Below, piece by piece: positions 49,501-57,466 of a DNA stretch of 64,000 nucleotides. The position numbers and the translations under genes were made by a program. Below the pieces are notes generated by a model that saw only the letters and a list, made by a program, of their open reading frames with translations, was not told the DNA's origin and made no database searches. Position 1 is the first letter of the stretch. Each line of letters opens with the position of its first letter. This DNA comes from Crenobacter caeni (GTDB lineage Bacteria > Pseudomonadota > Gammaproteobacteria > Burkholderiales > Chromobacteriaceae). The stretch covers positions 62,001 to 126,000 of the forward strand of contig NZ_JAAGAA010000011.1 of NCBI RefSeq assembly GCF_010435965.1. Reading direction: 5' to 3'.

Positions 49501-49962
49501 TCAGCGGAACACGTCGCTGAGCACGTCGGCGATCAGCATGCTGCCGAGCGCGACCAGCACCAGGTCGCGCCCGGCGACCTGCCACTCGTACCCGGAGTGC
49601 TTGGGCAGTTCACTCAGCAGCGGCATCGGCACTGCCTTCTTGGCGATGCCCGGCGGCAGCGGCTTGCCGCGCGCGAGGTTCTTGCGGATGCCCGGCGGTA
49701 GCGCCGAGTAGCCACCCAAGTCCAGATGGCGCTCGCCGATGATCGCGCGCACGGCGGCGGCGGTGATGCCGGCACGCACCAGGTCGCGGGCGGCGTCGGC
49801 GCTGTCGTAGCCCGACGCGGCCTGGCCGTGTTTCTGCGGCTTGCCATGGCCCTGGTGTTTCTCGGGTTTGCCCTTACCTTCGGGCGGCGCAGCCAGCGCG
49901 GGGGTAGCACCGAGCACGAGTGCCAGGGTCGCGCATACGGCGTGACGCAATAAGGCTTTCAT
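49501..49962 (-). CDS. CigR/RcnB-like exported protein
   Basis: A 153-residue protein with a signal peptide (cleavage after ATPALA), a Lys/His/Gly-rich linker (KGKPEKHQGHGKPQKHG) and the block LPPGIRKNLARGKPLPPGIAKK typical of CigR and RcnB-like proteins. A hydrophobic stretch lies near the C-terminus (LVLVALGSMLIADVL). CigR in Salmonella is an anti-virulence factor; in free-living bacteria the role is unknown. The His-rich linker might bind metal, which is speculation. Confidence 0.75.
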   Translation of the reverse strand: MKALLRHAVCATLALVLGATPALAAPPEGKGKPEKHQGHGKPQKHGQAASGYDSADAARDLVRAGITAAAVRAIIGERHLDLGGYSALPPGIRKNLARGKPLPPGIAKKAVPMPLLSELPKHSGYEWQVAGRDLVLVALGSMLIADVLSDVFR

Positions 49963-50008
49963 CAGGAATTCCTTTCAAGACCGGCAATACAGCCCGCAGC
50001 TTAAACGC

Positions 50009-50617
50009 TCAGCGCCAGCGCTGCCAGCCACCCGGCCCCAGCCGGTACAGGCCGGACTCGGTCAGCAAGGCGTCGAGGTGGACGTCCCACGGCTCGCGCG
50101 GCACCCGTGCGACGCGCTGGCAGTCGTAGCAGACGCCGACCAGCCACGGCCCGCCGCTTCGCCGGCGGCGGTAGGCGAGCGTCGCGTCGTAGAAGCCGCC
50201 GCCCTGCCCCATCCGGTAGCCGTCGTCGTCGACGCCCAATAGCGGGACGAACAGCACGTCGAGCCGCTCGGCGCGCGCGAGCGGCCCGTCATACTCGACG
50301 ATGCGGTAGCGCGGATGAAGGAGCCAGCGGTCGGCGCCGCCGACCCGCGCGAACCACATCCGGCGTCCGCGCGCGGGGATGCGCGGCAGATAAAGCCGCG
50401 CGCCGCGGAACAGCGCCGCGCTCATCAGGGGTTCGAGGTCGATTTCAGAGCCGGCGGCAAGATAACCGCCGACGCGCCGGCCGCGGCCGGTGAGCCGCGC
50501 ACCGTGGCGCGCGAGCGCATCAGCGGCCGCCAGCCGTTCGGCGCGCGGCTTGGCCATGCGCACCCGGCGCAGCTGCCTGCGCAGCGCCTGCTTGTCGGCG
50601 GCAGTCGATGGGCTCAT
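50009..50617 (-). CDS. fau: 5-formyltetrahydrofolate cyclo-ligase
   Basis: A 202-residue YgfA/Fau-family enzyme that converts 5-formyl-THF to 5,10-methenyl-THF with ATP. Family features: N-terminal KQALRRQLRRVR, GGYLAAGSEIDLEPL, and the C-terminal MGQGGGFYDATLAYRR loop that binds ATP/Mg. It lies directly downstream of 6S RNA, exactly as ygfA does in E. coli, where processing links the two. Confidence 0.92.
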   Translation of the reverse strand: MSPSTAADKQALRRQLRRVRMAKPRAERLAAADALARHGARLTGRGRRVGGYLAAGSEIDLEPLMSAALFRGARLYLPRIPARGRRMWFARVGGADRWLLHPRYRIVEYDGPLARAERLDVLFVPLLGVDDDGYRMGQGGGFYDATLAYRRRRSGGPWLVGVCYDCQRVARVPREPWDVHLDALLTESGLYRLGPGGWQRWR

Positions 50618-50644
50618 CGGGAAAAAGGTAAAGCGGGAGAGGGA

Positions 50645-50825
50645 GCCCCCCGCGAGTGGCGATCCGGCGAAATTCGCTTGAACCCTTGGACAAAGGGGGT
50701 CATCGGCCTTGCACTTTGGGCGCTTCCGACAAGCGGAGCGACACGCCGGTACACGTTAACGCCAACAACCAAAGCGAACACATTGGTTCAAGGAAATTAT
50801 GTGCCTTCTCGCACACCGCAGGGGG
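50645..50825 (-). ncRNA. ssrS: 6S RNA
   Basis: The 210-bp gap between zapA and fau, the conserved site of 6S RNA, holds a long imperfect hairpin on the minus strand. The ends CCCCCTGCG and CGCGGGGGG close the molecule. Further in, TTCCTTGAACC faces GGGTTCAAGCGAA across a large asymmetric bulge, the open-promoter mimic. GTGTGCGAGAAGGCA near the 5' end resembles other betaproteobacterial 6S RNAs. It would bind the sigma-70 holoenzyme in stationary phase. Ends are estimated from pairing to within several bases. Confidence 0.78.
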
Positions 50826-50826
50826 A

Positions 50827-51156
50827 TTAACCGGTGCAGTGCCCGCCGGCGTCGGCCGGCTGGGTCTGGCCTAGCGCCGCGTCTGCGGCCTCGACCATTG
50901 CCTGTATTCTACGTTGAAACTCGGCCATCTCCAAGTTTTCACCGACTTTTGTCTTAAGCAGATCGTGCGCGATATTCAGCGCGGCCATGATGGCGATCTT
51001 GTCGGTATCCATGATCCGGCCCGAACCCTGGATCTGCTCGATCTTGTCGCCGAGCAGGCGCACCGCCTGGCGCAGCGTATCCTGCTCCTGCGGCGGAGTC
51101 GCGATGGTGAACTGGCGGCCCAGCAGGTTGACGTCGACCTGGACGAGGTTGCTCAT
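50827..51156 (-). CDS. zapA: cell division protein ZapA
   Basis: A 109-residue FtsZ-ring stabiliser: VQVDVNLLGRQFTIATP, LRQAVRLLGDKIEQIQ, TDKIAIMAALNIAHDLL and a coiled-coil C-terminus. Crosslinks FtsZ filaments. Its start overlaps the zapB-like stop (ATGA), and 6S RNA follows immediately. Confidence 0.93.
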   Translation of the reverse strand: MSNLVQVDVNLLGRQFTIATPPQEQDTLRQAVRLLGDKIEQIQGSGRIMDTDKIAIMAALNIAHDLLKTKVGENLEMAEFQRRIQAMVEAADAALGQTQPADAGGHCTG

Positions 51157-51362
51157 GCCGTCTCCTCCGCGTCGCCCGGCAGCCGGCCGATCAGGTCGGC
51201 GACCCGGTTACGGGTCTCCTCGACCAGAAACTTGAGCTCGGCGTTTTCCTTGAGCACTTCGGCCAGCACGGCCGCCATCCGCTCGTTCTGTTCGTCGAGT
51301 TCGCGTACCCGCGCGATCAACGCGCCGACGCGGCCTTCCAGTTGTTCGAATTCGGTATCCAT
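51153..51362 (-). CDS. small coiled-coil ZapB-like protein (TIGR02449 type)
   Basis: A 69-residue, mostly helical protein (LEGRVGALIARVRELDEQNERM...LKENAELKFLVEETRNRVADLIGRL) with heptad spacing across its length, as in the short TIGR02449/ZapB-like proteins found before zapA in many beta- and gammaproteobacteria. Overlap with zapA (ATGA) supports a joint role at the Z ring. The larger open frame upstream reads into the cobU region and is not used. Confidence 0.82.
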   Translation of the reverse strand: MDTEFEQLEGRVGALIARVRELDEQNERMAAVLAEVLKENAELKFLVEETRNRVADLIGRLPGDAEETA

Positions 51363-51439
51363 GGCGGCGAGCATAGCCAAGCGCCGATCCAGCGTCAAAC
51401 CGCCGCACGGCGCGCTGTGGCACGCGCCGCACCCCGGTT

Positions 51440-51967
51440 TCAGCCGGCCTTGAGCGCCAGTGGCAGCCCGCAGGTGACCAGCGTCACCCGCTCGCACACG
51501 GCGGCGGCATCCTGGCCGAGCCGGCCTAGTTCGTCGACGAAGCGGCGGGTCGCCGCGTCGGCGCCGACCACGCCCCAGCCCACCTCGTTCGACACCAGCA
51601 CGACCTCGCCGGGCAAGGTGGTCAATGCGTCCAGTAACGCCGCGCGCTCGCTCGCCCACGCCGCCTCGTCGAAGCCGGCCTCGCCGAAGAAACGCATCAG
51701 CCACATGCCCAGACAGTCGACGAGCAGCAGGGTGTCGGCGCCGGCGTGTCGCGTGAGCACCGCCGCCAGACACCGGTCCGCCTCGGCCAGCGCCCAGTGC
51801 GCCGGCCGGCGCGCGCGGTGGTGCGCGACGCGCGCCGCGAACTCGGCGTCGCCCGTCAGCTCGGCGGTCGCGACGTAGACGACGCGGCCGCCGTACGCGA
51901 GCGCCAGCGCCTCGGCGAAGCGGCTCTTGCCGGAGCGGGCACCGCCGCTGACGAGGTGGGCTGCCAT
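51440..51967 (-). CDS. cobU: adenosylcobinamide kinase / guanylyltransferase
   Basis: A 175-residue bifunctional enzyme that phosphorylates adenosylcobinamide and transfers GMP to it. P-loop GGARSGKSRFAE, the guanylylated-histidine region RVAHHRARRP, LLVDCLGMWL and VSNEVGWGVV are conserved. Start ATG shares a base with the btuB stop (TAATG), so it is coupled to btuB and under the same riboswitch. Together with cobS and cobT across the divergent region it completes nucleotide-loop assembly. Confidence 0.94.
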   Translation of the reverse strand: MAAHLVSGGARSGKSRFAEALALAYGGRVVYVATAELTGDAEFAARVAHHRARRPAHWALAEADRCLAAVLTRHAGADTLLLVDCLGMWLMRFFGEAGFDEAAWASERAALLDALTTLPGEVVLVSNEVGWGVVGADAATRRFVDELGRLGQDAAAVCERVTLVTCGLPLALKAG

Positions 51968-53808
51968 TACTTGGGCTGGTAGCGCACGCCGACGAACCAG
52001 GTACGGCCGGCGGTGTTGTAGCCGTAGGCGGTCTCGTAGTCGCGGTCGGCGACGTTCTCGATGCGCGCGGTCGCCGTCCACTCGGCATCCAGCTTCAGGT
52101 CGGCGTACAAGTTGACCGTCGCGTAGCCCGGCAGCACCTTGCTGCCACCCTTGTCCAGCCGCTCGCCGGAAGCCTGCAGGCTGCCACCCAGCGTCCAGTC
52201 GCCAACCATCCGGCTGACGTTGGCGCTGGCGAAACGCTGCGCACGGCGGTCGAGCCGCTGGCCGGTCTTGCTGTCGCGCGCGTCGAGCCAGGTCGCAGAG
52301 GCCGACAGGTCAAAGCCAGCCAGCTGGGTGCCGGCCTCCAGCGTGTAGCCGGCCAGACGTGCTTGGGCAACATTGAACGGTTTCCAGTAACCGGTACCGT
52401 CATCGGCCCACTGGATCAGGTCGTCAACCTTGTTGCGGAACCAGGTCAGCTTGGTGCGGTGCGGACCGTCCGCCCACTCGAGCGCCGCTTCCAGGTTGCG
52501 CGCATGCTCCGGCTTGAGGTCGGGGTTACCGTCACCCGGCCAGTACAGGTCGTTGAAGGTCGGCGCCTTGAACGCGGTGCCGTAGCTGGCGCGCGCCAGC
52601 CAGTGCCGGTCGAAGCGGTAGCCGTAGCCGACAAGGCCGGTCGTCTGGCCACCAAACGTCGAGTCATCATCGTGGCGGAGGTTGGCCTGCCACAAGTGGC
52701 TGCCCAGTTCGCCCTGATAGCCGGCGAATGCAGACTTCACCGTCTTCTCCGTTTCCGCGTACGCCTTCAGGCTGTCGACCTCCTGCTTCAGATGGCTCGC
52801 GCCTAGCTGGACTTTGCCTACGTCCAGCGCGAGGTCGTTCAGCCAGGTCCACTCGTCCTGCGTCGTCTTGAACAGGCTGCTGCGCTGATCCATCTTGCCG
52901 CCGGTAAAGTCTTCGCTACGGTCCTGCGTACGGGCAAAGCGCAGCGTGCTCGTCCAGCGCTCGCCCAGACGGTTGCGCGACTCGACACTCTGCCCGGTCA
53001 GCCGCGTCCTGATTTCGTCCTGGCCCCGATCCGGCGCCGAGGTGTCGTACTCGTTATTGGCAAACGACTGGAACGCTCGCGCAGTCAGCGACTGGCCTGG
53101 CGCAAGGGCATGCTCGAGGTAGGCTGAGTAGCCGCTTTCGCGGTAACCGTCACGGTCGGGGTTATGCTTGCCCCAGCTCGAATCGGAACCCGCGTTCTTC
53201 GCCGAGAAACCGTGGGTGGACTGGTGGCTGAGGTTCAGCCCAAAAGCCGTGTCGCCCAGCTGGCCGTTGACGCCAACGCCGGCCTCGACCGTGCCGTACT
53301 CGCCAAAGCCGAGGCTGGCGTGAAACTTCGGCGCACCGCTGCCCTTGCGGGTGAACACCTGGATCACACCGCCAATCGCGTCGGCACCGTACACGCCGGA
53401 CACCGGACCGCGCACGATCTCGACGCGGTCGATCAGCTCAAGCGGCAGGTGCTGCAGAGAGGTCGCGCCCAGCGTGCCGGACACGATGCGCATGCCGTCG
53501 ACCAGCACCAGCGTCTGGTTAGCGTTCGCACCACGGATATGAACCGATGCCGTGCTGCCCAAGCCCCCGGTCGAAGTCACTTCGATGCCCGGCTGGCGCG
53601 CCAGCAGTTCGGTCAGCTGGGTGGCGCCGGTCTCCTCGATCTCCTCGCGGGTGATCACGGTGACGTCGGACAGTACCTTGGACACCGGGGTCGGCGTGCG
53701 GGTGGCGGTGACCACCACTTCTTCAGCCTGCAGCGGGGCGGTGGCCGCGAACGCGGCGGGGGTGACGGCCAGCACGATCAGCGCGGCCAGCGGCTTTCTT
53801 GCAAACAT
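51967..53808 (-). CDS. btuB: TonB-dependent cobalamin receptor BtuB
   Basis: A 613-residue outer-membrane receptor. Signal peptide (MFARKPLAALIVLAVTPAAFA), TonB box region EEVVVTAT near residue 29, plug domain with ITREEIEETGATQLTELLARQPGI and SVHIRGANANQTLVLVDG, then a 22-strand barrel ending TWFVGVRYQPK. The riboswitch upstream and cobU downstream fix cobalamin or cobinamides as substrate. Length is close to E. coli BtuB (614). The start at 53808 has an AGGAG site that can pair with an upstream anti-SD. Confidence 0.95.
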   Translation of the reverse strand: MFARKPLAALIVLAVTPAAFAATAPLQAEEVVVTATRTPTPVSKVLSDVTVITREEIEETGATQLTELLARQPGIEVTSTGGLGSTASVHIRGANANQTLVLVDGMRIVSGTLGATSLQHLPLELIDRVEIVRGPVSGVYGADAIGGVIQVFTRKGSGAPKFHASLGFGEYGTVEAGVGVNGQLGDTAFGLNLSHQSTHGFSAKNAGSDSSWGKHNPDRDGYRESGYSAYLEHALAPGQSLTARAFQSFANNEYDTSAPDRGQDEIRTRLTGQSVESRNRLGERWTSTLRFARTQDRSEDFTGGKMDQRSSLFKTTQDEWTWLNDLALDVGKVQLGASHLKQEVDSLKAYAETEKTVKSAFAGYQGELGSHLWQANLRHDDDSTFGGQTTGLVGYGYRFDRHWLARASYGTAFKAPTFNDLYWPGDGNPDLKPEHARNLEAALEWADGPHRTKLTWFRNKVDDLIQWADDGTGYWKPFNVAQARLAGYTLEAGTQLAGFDLSASATWLDARDSKTGQRLDRRAQRFASANVSRMVGDWTLGGSLQASGERLDKGGSKVLPGYATVNLYADLKLDAEWTATARIENVADRDYETAYGYNTAGRTWFVGVRYQPK

Positions 53809-53814
53809 TTGGGA

Positions 53815-53840
53815 CACTCCTCGGAAACGATAGGGGAGTG
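53815..53840 (-). promoter_or_regulatory. SD-sequestering hairpin of btuB
   Basis: On the minus strand CACTCC (53835-53840) can pair with GGAGTG (53815-53820), which overlaps the btuB ribosome site GAGGAG. It is a plausible off-state structure for the riboswitch; no intrinsic terminator is seen. Confidence 0.5.
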
Positions 53841-53921
53841 CAGGAAGATTAGCGCGCAACGCGCAGCACAGCGGACAGGGCCGTGTCGTGATCGCCTCCC
53901 CGCGATACTCCAGTACACATG

Positions 53922-54071
53922 CGCAGGGCGGTCTCCGGGCTTGGCCATGCCGGCGGCGCGCCTTCCCGTCTATCGACAGTGGCGTGATGCACCGCCTGCG
54001 CGCGCACAGCGCGCGAGGCCTTACCGTTGCGGGGGCAGCGCCGGACTTGAACCGGCTTCCCGTTACCTGCG
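53922..54071 (-). ncRNA. cobalamin riboswitch of btuB-cobU
   Basis: Read on the minus strand: GGTAACGGGAAGCCGGTT, then GCGCTGCCCCCGCAACGGTAA, and the B12-box end AAGCCCGGAGACCGCCCTG. P1 is CGCAGG (54066-54071) with CCTGCG (53922-53927). The transcript start predicted from TATAAT at 54078-54083 falls on the first base of P1. Regulation is likely translational through the downstream SD hairpin. Confidence 0.92.
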
Positions 54072-54077
54072 GTGCGC

Positions 54078-54083
54078 ATTATA
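54078..54083 (-). promoter_or_regulatory. -10 box of btuB-cobU
   Basis: TATAAT on the minus strand, 7 nt before the riboswitch P1 helix. The best -35-like hexamer (TTGATG) is 21 nt away, so -35 contact is poor and an activator is possible. Confidence 0.65.
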
Positions 54084-54106
54084 TGCGACACCCACGCTGC
54101 GACGCA

Positions 54107-54118
54107 TCAATATATTGA
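54107..54118. promoter_or_regulatory. palindrome between divergent btuB and cobT
   Basis: TCAATATATTGA is a perfect 12-bp palindrome, 24-35 bp upstream of the btuB -10 and 32 bp before cobT. Its position suits an operator for either promoter. The regulator is unknown. Confidence 0.4.
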
Positions 54119-54149
54119 GGCGTGACCATAAAGGGCTTATCCTCGCCGG

Positions 54150-55190
54150 ATGCCAGAATTCAAGCTCCCCACCCCGGACGCGGCCGCGTACGCCGCGGCG
54201 CGCGCGCACCAGAACCAGCTCACCAAACCCACCGGCAGCCTAGGCATGCTCGAGGACGTCGCCTGCCGCTTCGCTAGCTGGCAAGGCCAGGCCGTGCCGC
54301 AGCTGCCGAAGGCGGCGATCACCGTATTTGCCGCCGACCACGGCGTCACCGCCGAAGGCGTGTCGGCGTACCCGTCGGCGGTGACCGCCGAGATGGTGAA
54401 GAACTTTGCCGCCGGCGGCGCCGCCATCTGCGTACTCGCGCGCCAGCACGACGCGCGCCTTGAGGTGGTCGACGTCGGCGTCGCCTCGCCGCTGCCTGTG
54501 CTCCCCGGCGTAATCATCAGCGCCCGTGTCGCGCCCGGCACGCGCAACCTTGCCCGCGAGGCGGCGATGACGCAGGCCCAAGTCGACGCGGCGCTGGACG
54601 CCGGCCGCGCCGCCGCCCGCCGCGCCGTCGAGGCTGGCGCCGGTGTACTGGTCGCCGGCGAGATGGGCATCGGCAACACCACGCCGTCGGCGGCGCTGAT
54701 CTGCCACTTCTGCACCCTCGCGCCTGCGGCAGTGGTCGGCCGCGGCACCGGCGTCGACGACCAGGCGCTCGCGCTGAAAACCCGCATCGTCGAGCAGGCG
54801 CTGACGCGGCTGCCCGCCGGTGCCGACGCGCGCCGCGTGCTGGCCGAAGTCGGCGGGCTGGAAATCGCCGCGATGGCGGGCTTTTATCTGGAAGGCGCGC
54901 GTCTGGGCGTGCCGTCGGTCGTCGACGGCTTTATCGCCGCCGCCGCCGCGCTCGCCGCGTGCGCGATGGTGCCGGGCCTCGAACACTGGCTGCTGGCGAG
55001 CCACCGCTCTCAGGAGACCGGCCACCAGGCGGCGCTCGCGCACTTAGGCCTCGCGCCGATGGTCGACTTGGGCCTGCGCCTGGGCGAGGGCTCCGGCGCC
55101 GCGCTGGTGCTGCCGCTGATCGCCTCCGCGCTGCAGTTGCACGCCGGGATGGCGACCTTTGCGTCGGCCGGCGTCTCGGACAAGGCATGA
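54150..55190 (+). CDS. cobT: nicotinate-nucleotide-dimethylbenzimidazole phosphoribosyltransferase
   Basis: CobT makes alpha-ribazole phosphate, activating the lower ligand. The 346-residue protein has TKPTGSLGMLED, VFAADHGVTAEGVSAYP, the catalytic-region GEMGIGNTTPSAAL, and the C-terminal GEGSGAALVLPL. Length matches Salmonella CobT (356). It is the first gene of cobT-cobC-cobS, divergent from btuB, without a riboswitch of its own, and has no visible Shine-Dalgarno sequence. Confidence 0.95.
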   Translation: MPEFKLPTPDAAAYAAARAHQNQLTKPTGSLGMLEDVACRFASWQGQAVPQLPKAAITVFAADHGVTAEGVSAYPSAVTAEMVKNFAAGGAAICVLARQHDARLEVVDVGVASPLPVLPGVIISARVAPGTRNLAREAAMTQAQVDAALDAGRAAARRAVEAGAGVLVAGEMGIGNTTPSAALICHFCTLAPAAVVGRGTGVDDQALALKTRIVEQALTRLPAGADARRVLAEVGGLEIAAMAGFYLEGARLGVPSVVDGFIAAAAALAACAMVPGLEHWLLASHRSQETGHQAALAHLGLAPMVDLGLRLGEGSGAALVLPLIASALQLHAGMATFASAGVSDKA

Positions 55191-55789
55191 ACCCATACAC
55201 GCTGACCCTGCTGCGCCACGGCGAGATCGACCACCAGGGCCGCCTGATCGGGCGCACCGACCTTGCACTGACCGACGCCGGCCACGCGCAGATGCGCACG
55301 GCGTGGGACGCCATCCGTGCGGTGGCGCCGGTCACCGCGCTGGCCGCGTCGCCGCTCTCGCGCTGCCGCGCGTTCGCGGTCGAGGCGGCGCTGGAGGCAT
55401 CGCTGCCGCTGAAGCTAGACGCGGGCTTCGCCGAAATGGACTTCGGCGCGTGGGACGGCGAGCCGCTGGCGGCGCTGAATGCGGCCGAACCCGGCTGGGG
55501 CGGCCGCGTCGAGCGCGGCGAACTCGTCCCGCCCGGCGGCGAGCGCTTCGAGGTGTTCCGCACCCGCGTGCTCACCGCGCTCGCGCAGTGGACGCGCGAC
55601 GCCTCCGGCAGCCACCGCGTGCTGGTCGCGCACGGCGGGGTGATCACCGTGCTGCTCGCCGAGCTGTTGTCGCTGCCCTTTTCCGCGGCGCGACTGATCG
55701 CCGTGCCGCGCGGCGGCTTCGCGCAACTGTCCATCCTCGACGGCCACCCGGCCTACCTGACCCGCCTCACCGCCCCATGCGCACGCTGA
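55187..55789 (+). CDS. cobC: alpha-ribazole phosphatase / adenosylcobalamin phosphatase
   Basis: A 200-residue histidine phosphatase. The catalytic LLRHGEIDH and the second histidine in VAHGGVITVLL are present, as is the EMDFGAWDG segment of the CobC group. It removes the phosphate left by CobT/CobS. It overlaps cobT by 4 nt and cobS by 13 nt, so all three are one unit. Confidence 0.9.
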   Translation: MNPYTLTLLRHGEIDHQGRLIGRTDLALTDAGHAQMRTAWDAIRAVAPVTALAASPLSRCRAFAVEAALEASLPLKLDAGFAEMDFGAWDGEPLAALNAAEPGWGGRVERGELVPPGGERFEVFRTRVLTALAQWTRDASGSHRVLVAHGGVITVLLAELLSLPFSAARLIAVPRGGFAQLSILDGHPAYLTRLTAPCAR

Positions 55790-56499
55790 TCCTCGCCGTC
55801 CAGTTCCTGACCCGGCTGCCGACGCCGCAACTGAAAACCTTCGACCCCGCCTGGCTCGCCGACGCCGCGCGCTGGTTCGCCGTGGTCGGCCTGCTGGTCG
55901 GCGCCTGCGTCGCCGCCCCGCTCGCGCTGTTGGCGCCGCTCGACCCCTGGCTGGCCGCGCTCGCCGCCCTGCTTGCCTGGACCTGGGTGACCGGCGGCCT
56001 GCACCTGGACGGACTGGCGGACCTGGCCGACGCGCAGGGCGCGGCGCACCGCTCGCGCGAACGCTTCCTCGAAGTGTTGAAAGACCCGCACGTCGGCAGC
56101 TTCGGCGTGATCGTGCTGGTGGGGCAGATGGCCGCCAAGCTGGTGCTGCTGATGCTCGCCGCACGCCACGCGCTGTGGCCGGCGCTCTTGCTGGTTCCGG
56201 CGTGGGCGCGGCTGTTCGCCGTCGCCTGGTCATCCACCCTACCGGCGCTCTCGGCCGGCAGCGGCGAGCGCTTCGCGTGGCGCAGCCACTGGCCGTCGTT
56301 CTGGCTGTCGGCCGCGCTGCTTTTCACGCTGTCGGCACTCGTAGCGCCGGCGCTACTGGTAGCGCCGGCGGCGGGCCTTTTCTGGTGGGCTTACCTGAAA
56401 CGCAAGCTGGGCGGGATGACCGGCGACTGCCTCGGCGCCGGCATCGAGGTGTGCGAGACCTTGCTGCTCGCCGCCTGCGTTGTCTTCGCGCTCGCCTGA
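55777..56499 (+). CDS. cobS: adenosylcobinamide-GDP ribazoletransferase (cobalamin synthase)
   Basis: A 240-residue polytopic membrane enzyme that joins adenosylcobinamide-GDP to alpha-ribazole (phosphate). FLTRLPTPQ at the N-terminus, the Mg/substrate motif GGLHLDGLADLADA, KDPHVGSFGVI and GGMTGDCLGAGIEVCET are the family hallmarks. Start ATG lies inside the cobC 3' end. Its stop is one base before the stop of the convergent speB. Confidence 0.95.
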   Translation: MRTLILAVQFLTRLPTPQLKTFDPAWLADAARWFAVVGLLVGACVAAPLALLAPLDPWLAALAALLAWTWVTGGLHLDGLADLADAQGAAHRSRERFLEVLKDPHVGSFGVIVLVGQMAAKLVLLMLAARHALWPALLLVPAWARLFAVAWSSTLPALSAGSGERFAWRSHWPSFWLSAALLFTLSALVAPALLVAPAAGLFWWAYLKRKLGGMTGDCLGAGIEVCETLLLAACVVFALA

Positions 56500-56500
56500 A

Positions 56501-57466
56501 TCAGGCGAGGCCGGCCTTCTTGCGGCTGGCGAGCACGCACAACAGGTCGCACGCGATATGCGCGGCGGCCAGCGCGGTGATCTCGCTGTTGTCGAAGGGC
56601 GGCGACACCTCGACCACGTCCATGCCGACCAGGTTGACGTCGGTCATGCCGCGCACGATGTGCAGCGCCTGCGCGCTGGTCAGCCCGCCCGGGACCGGCG
56701 TGCCGGTACCCGGCGCGAAGGCCGGGTCCAGGCAGTCGATATCGAAGGTCAGGTAGGTCGGATTATCGCCGACGATGGCCTTGATGCGCTCGAGCGTCGC
56801 CTGCGCGCCGATCTCGTGCACGGTCGGCGCGTCGATGCGCGGGATCCCCATGAAGTCGTCGTTCCAGGTGCGCAGGCCGACCTGCACCGAGCGCGCCGGG
56901 TCGATCAGCCCTTCGTTCACCGCCTTGTAGAACATGGTGCCGTGGTTGAGGCTGTCACGGTTGTCGTCCGGCCAGGTGTCGCAGTGCGCATCGAAGTGGA
57001 TCAGGCTCAAGGGCTTACCATACTTCTCGGCATGCGCGATCAGGAGCGGCCAGGTGATGAAGTGGTCGCCGCCCAGGGTCAGCATCTTGGCGCCGGAAGC
57101 GAGGATGGTACGCGCGTGCTCGGTAATGGTGTCGCGGATGGAGAGCGGGTTATGCGCGTCGAACCAGCAGTCGCCATAATCGGTCACCGCCAGTTCCTCG
57201 AACGGGTCGAAGCCCCACGGGAAGGGTTTCAATTCGGCCAGCTGCACGCTGGCGGCGCGTACCGCGGCGGGCCCGAGGCGGGCGCCGGGACGGAAGGTGG
57301 TCGACAGATCAAGCGGCACGCCGGACACCACCACGTCAGCGCCGGCGAGCTCGCGCGTGTAGTTGCGGCGCATGAACGACAGCACGCCGGCGTAGGTATT
57401 CTCGATTGAGGAGCCGAGCAGGGAGGTGCGGCGGATCGCGCCGTCACCGAACAGGGTTTGCGTCAT
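56501..57466 (-). CDS. speB: agmatinase
   Basis: A 321-residue ureohydrolase that splits agmatine into putrescine and urea. The binuclear manganese ligands are in LTLGGDHFITW, LIHFDAHCDTW and LTFDIDCLDPAFAPGTGTP. Length fits agmatinase (E. coli SpeB 306) better than arginase; guanidinobutyrase or other ureohydrolases cannot be fully excluded from motifs alone. No speA is in the window. It is divergent from the SBP/GGDEF-EAL module. Confidence 0.88.
   Translation of the reverse strand: MTQTLFGDGAIRRTSLLGSSIENTYAGVLSFMRRNYTRELAGADVVVSGVPLDLSTTFRPGARLGPAAVRAASVQLAELKPFPWGFDPFEELAVTDYGDCWFDAHNPLSIRDTITEHARTILASGAKMLTLGGDHFITWPLLIAHAEKYGKPLSLIHFDAHCDTWPDDNRDSLNHGTMFYKAVNEGLIDPARSVQVGLRTWNDDFMGIPRIDAPTVHEIGAQATLERIKAIVGDNPTYLTFDIDCLDPAFAPGTGTPVPGGLTSAQALHIVRGMTDVNLVGMDVVEVSPPFDNSEITALAAAHIACDLLCVLASRKKAGLA

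Noticed and set aside
54073-54079. ATGCGCA as the outer part of the btuB riboswitch P1 helix
   Set aside because: It could pair with TGCGCAT downstream, but it lies in the promoter between the -10 and the predicted start. The CGCAGG/CCTGCG helix fits the transcript start better.
56495-56506. Hairpin CGCCTGA/TCAGGCG as terminator of cobS or speB
   Set aside because: The short palindrome at the convergent stops has no T-run and a minimal loop; it is better explained by the facing stop codons.
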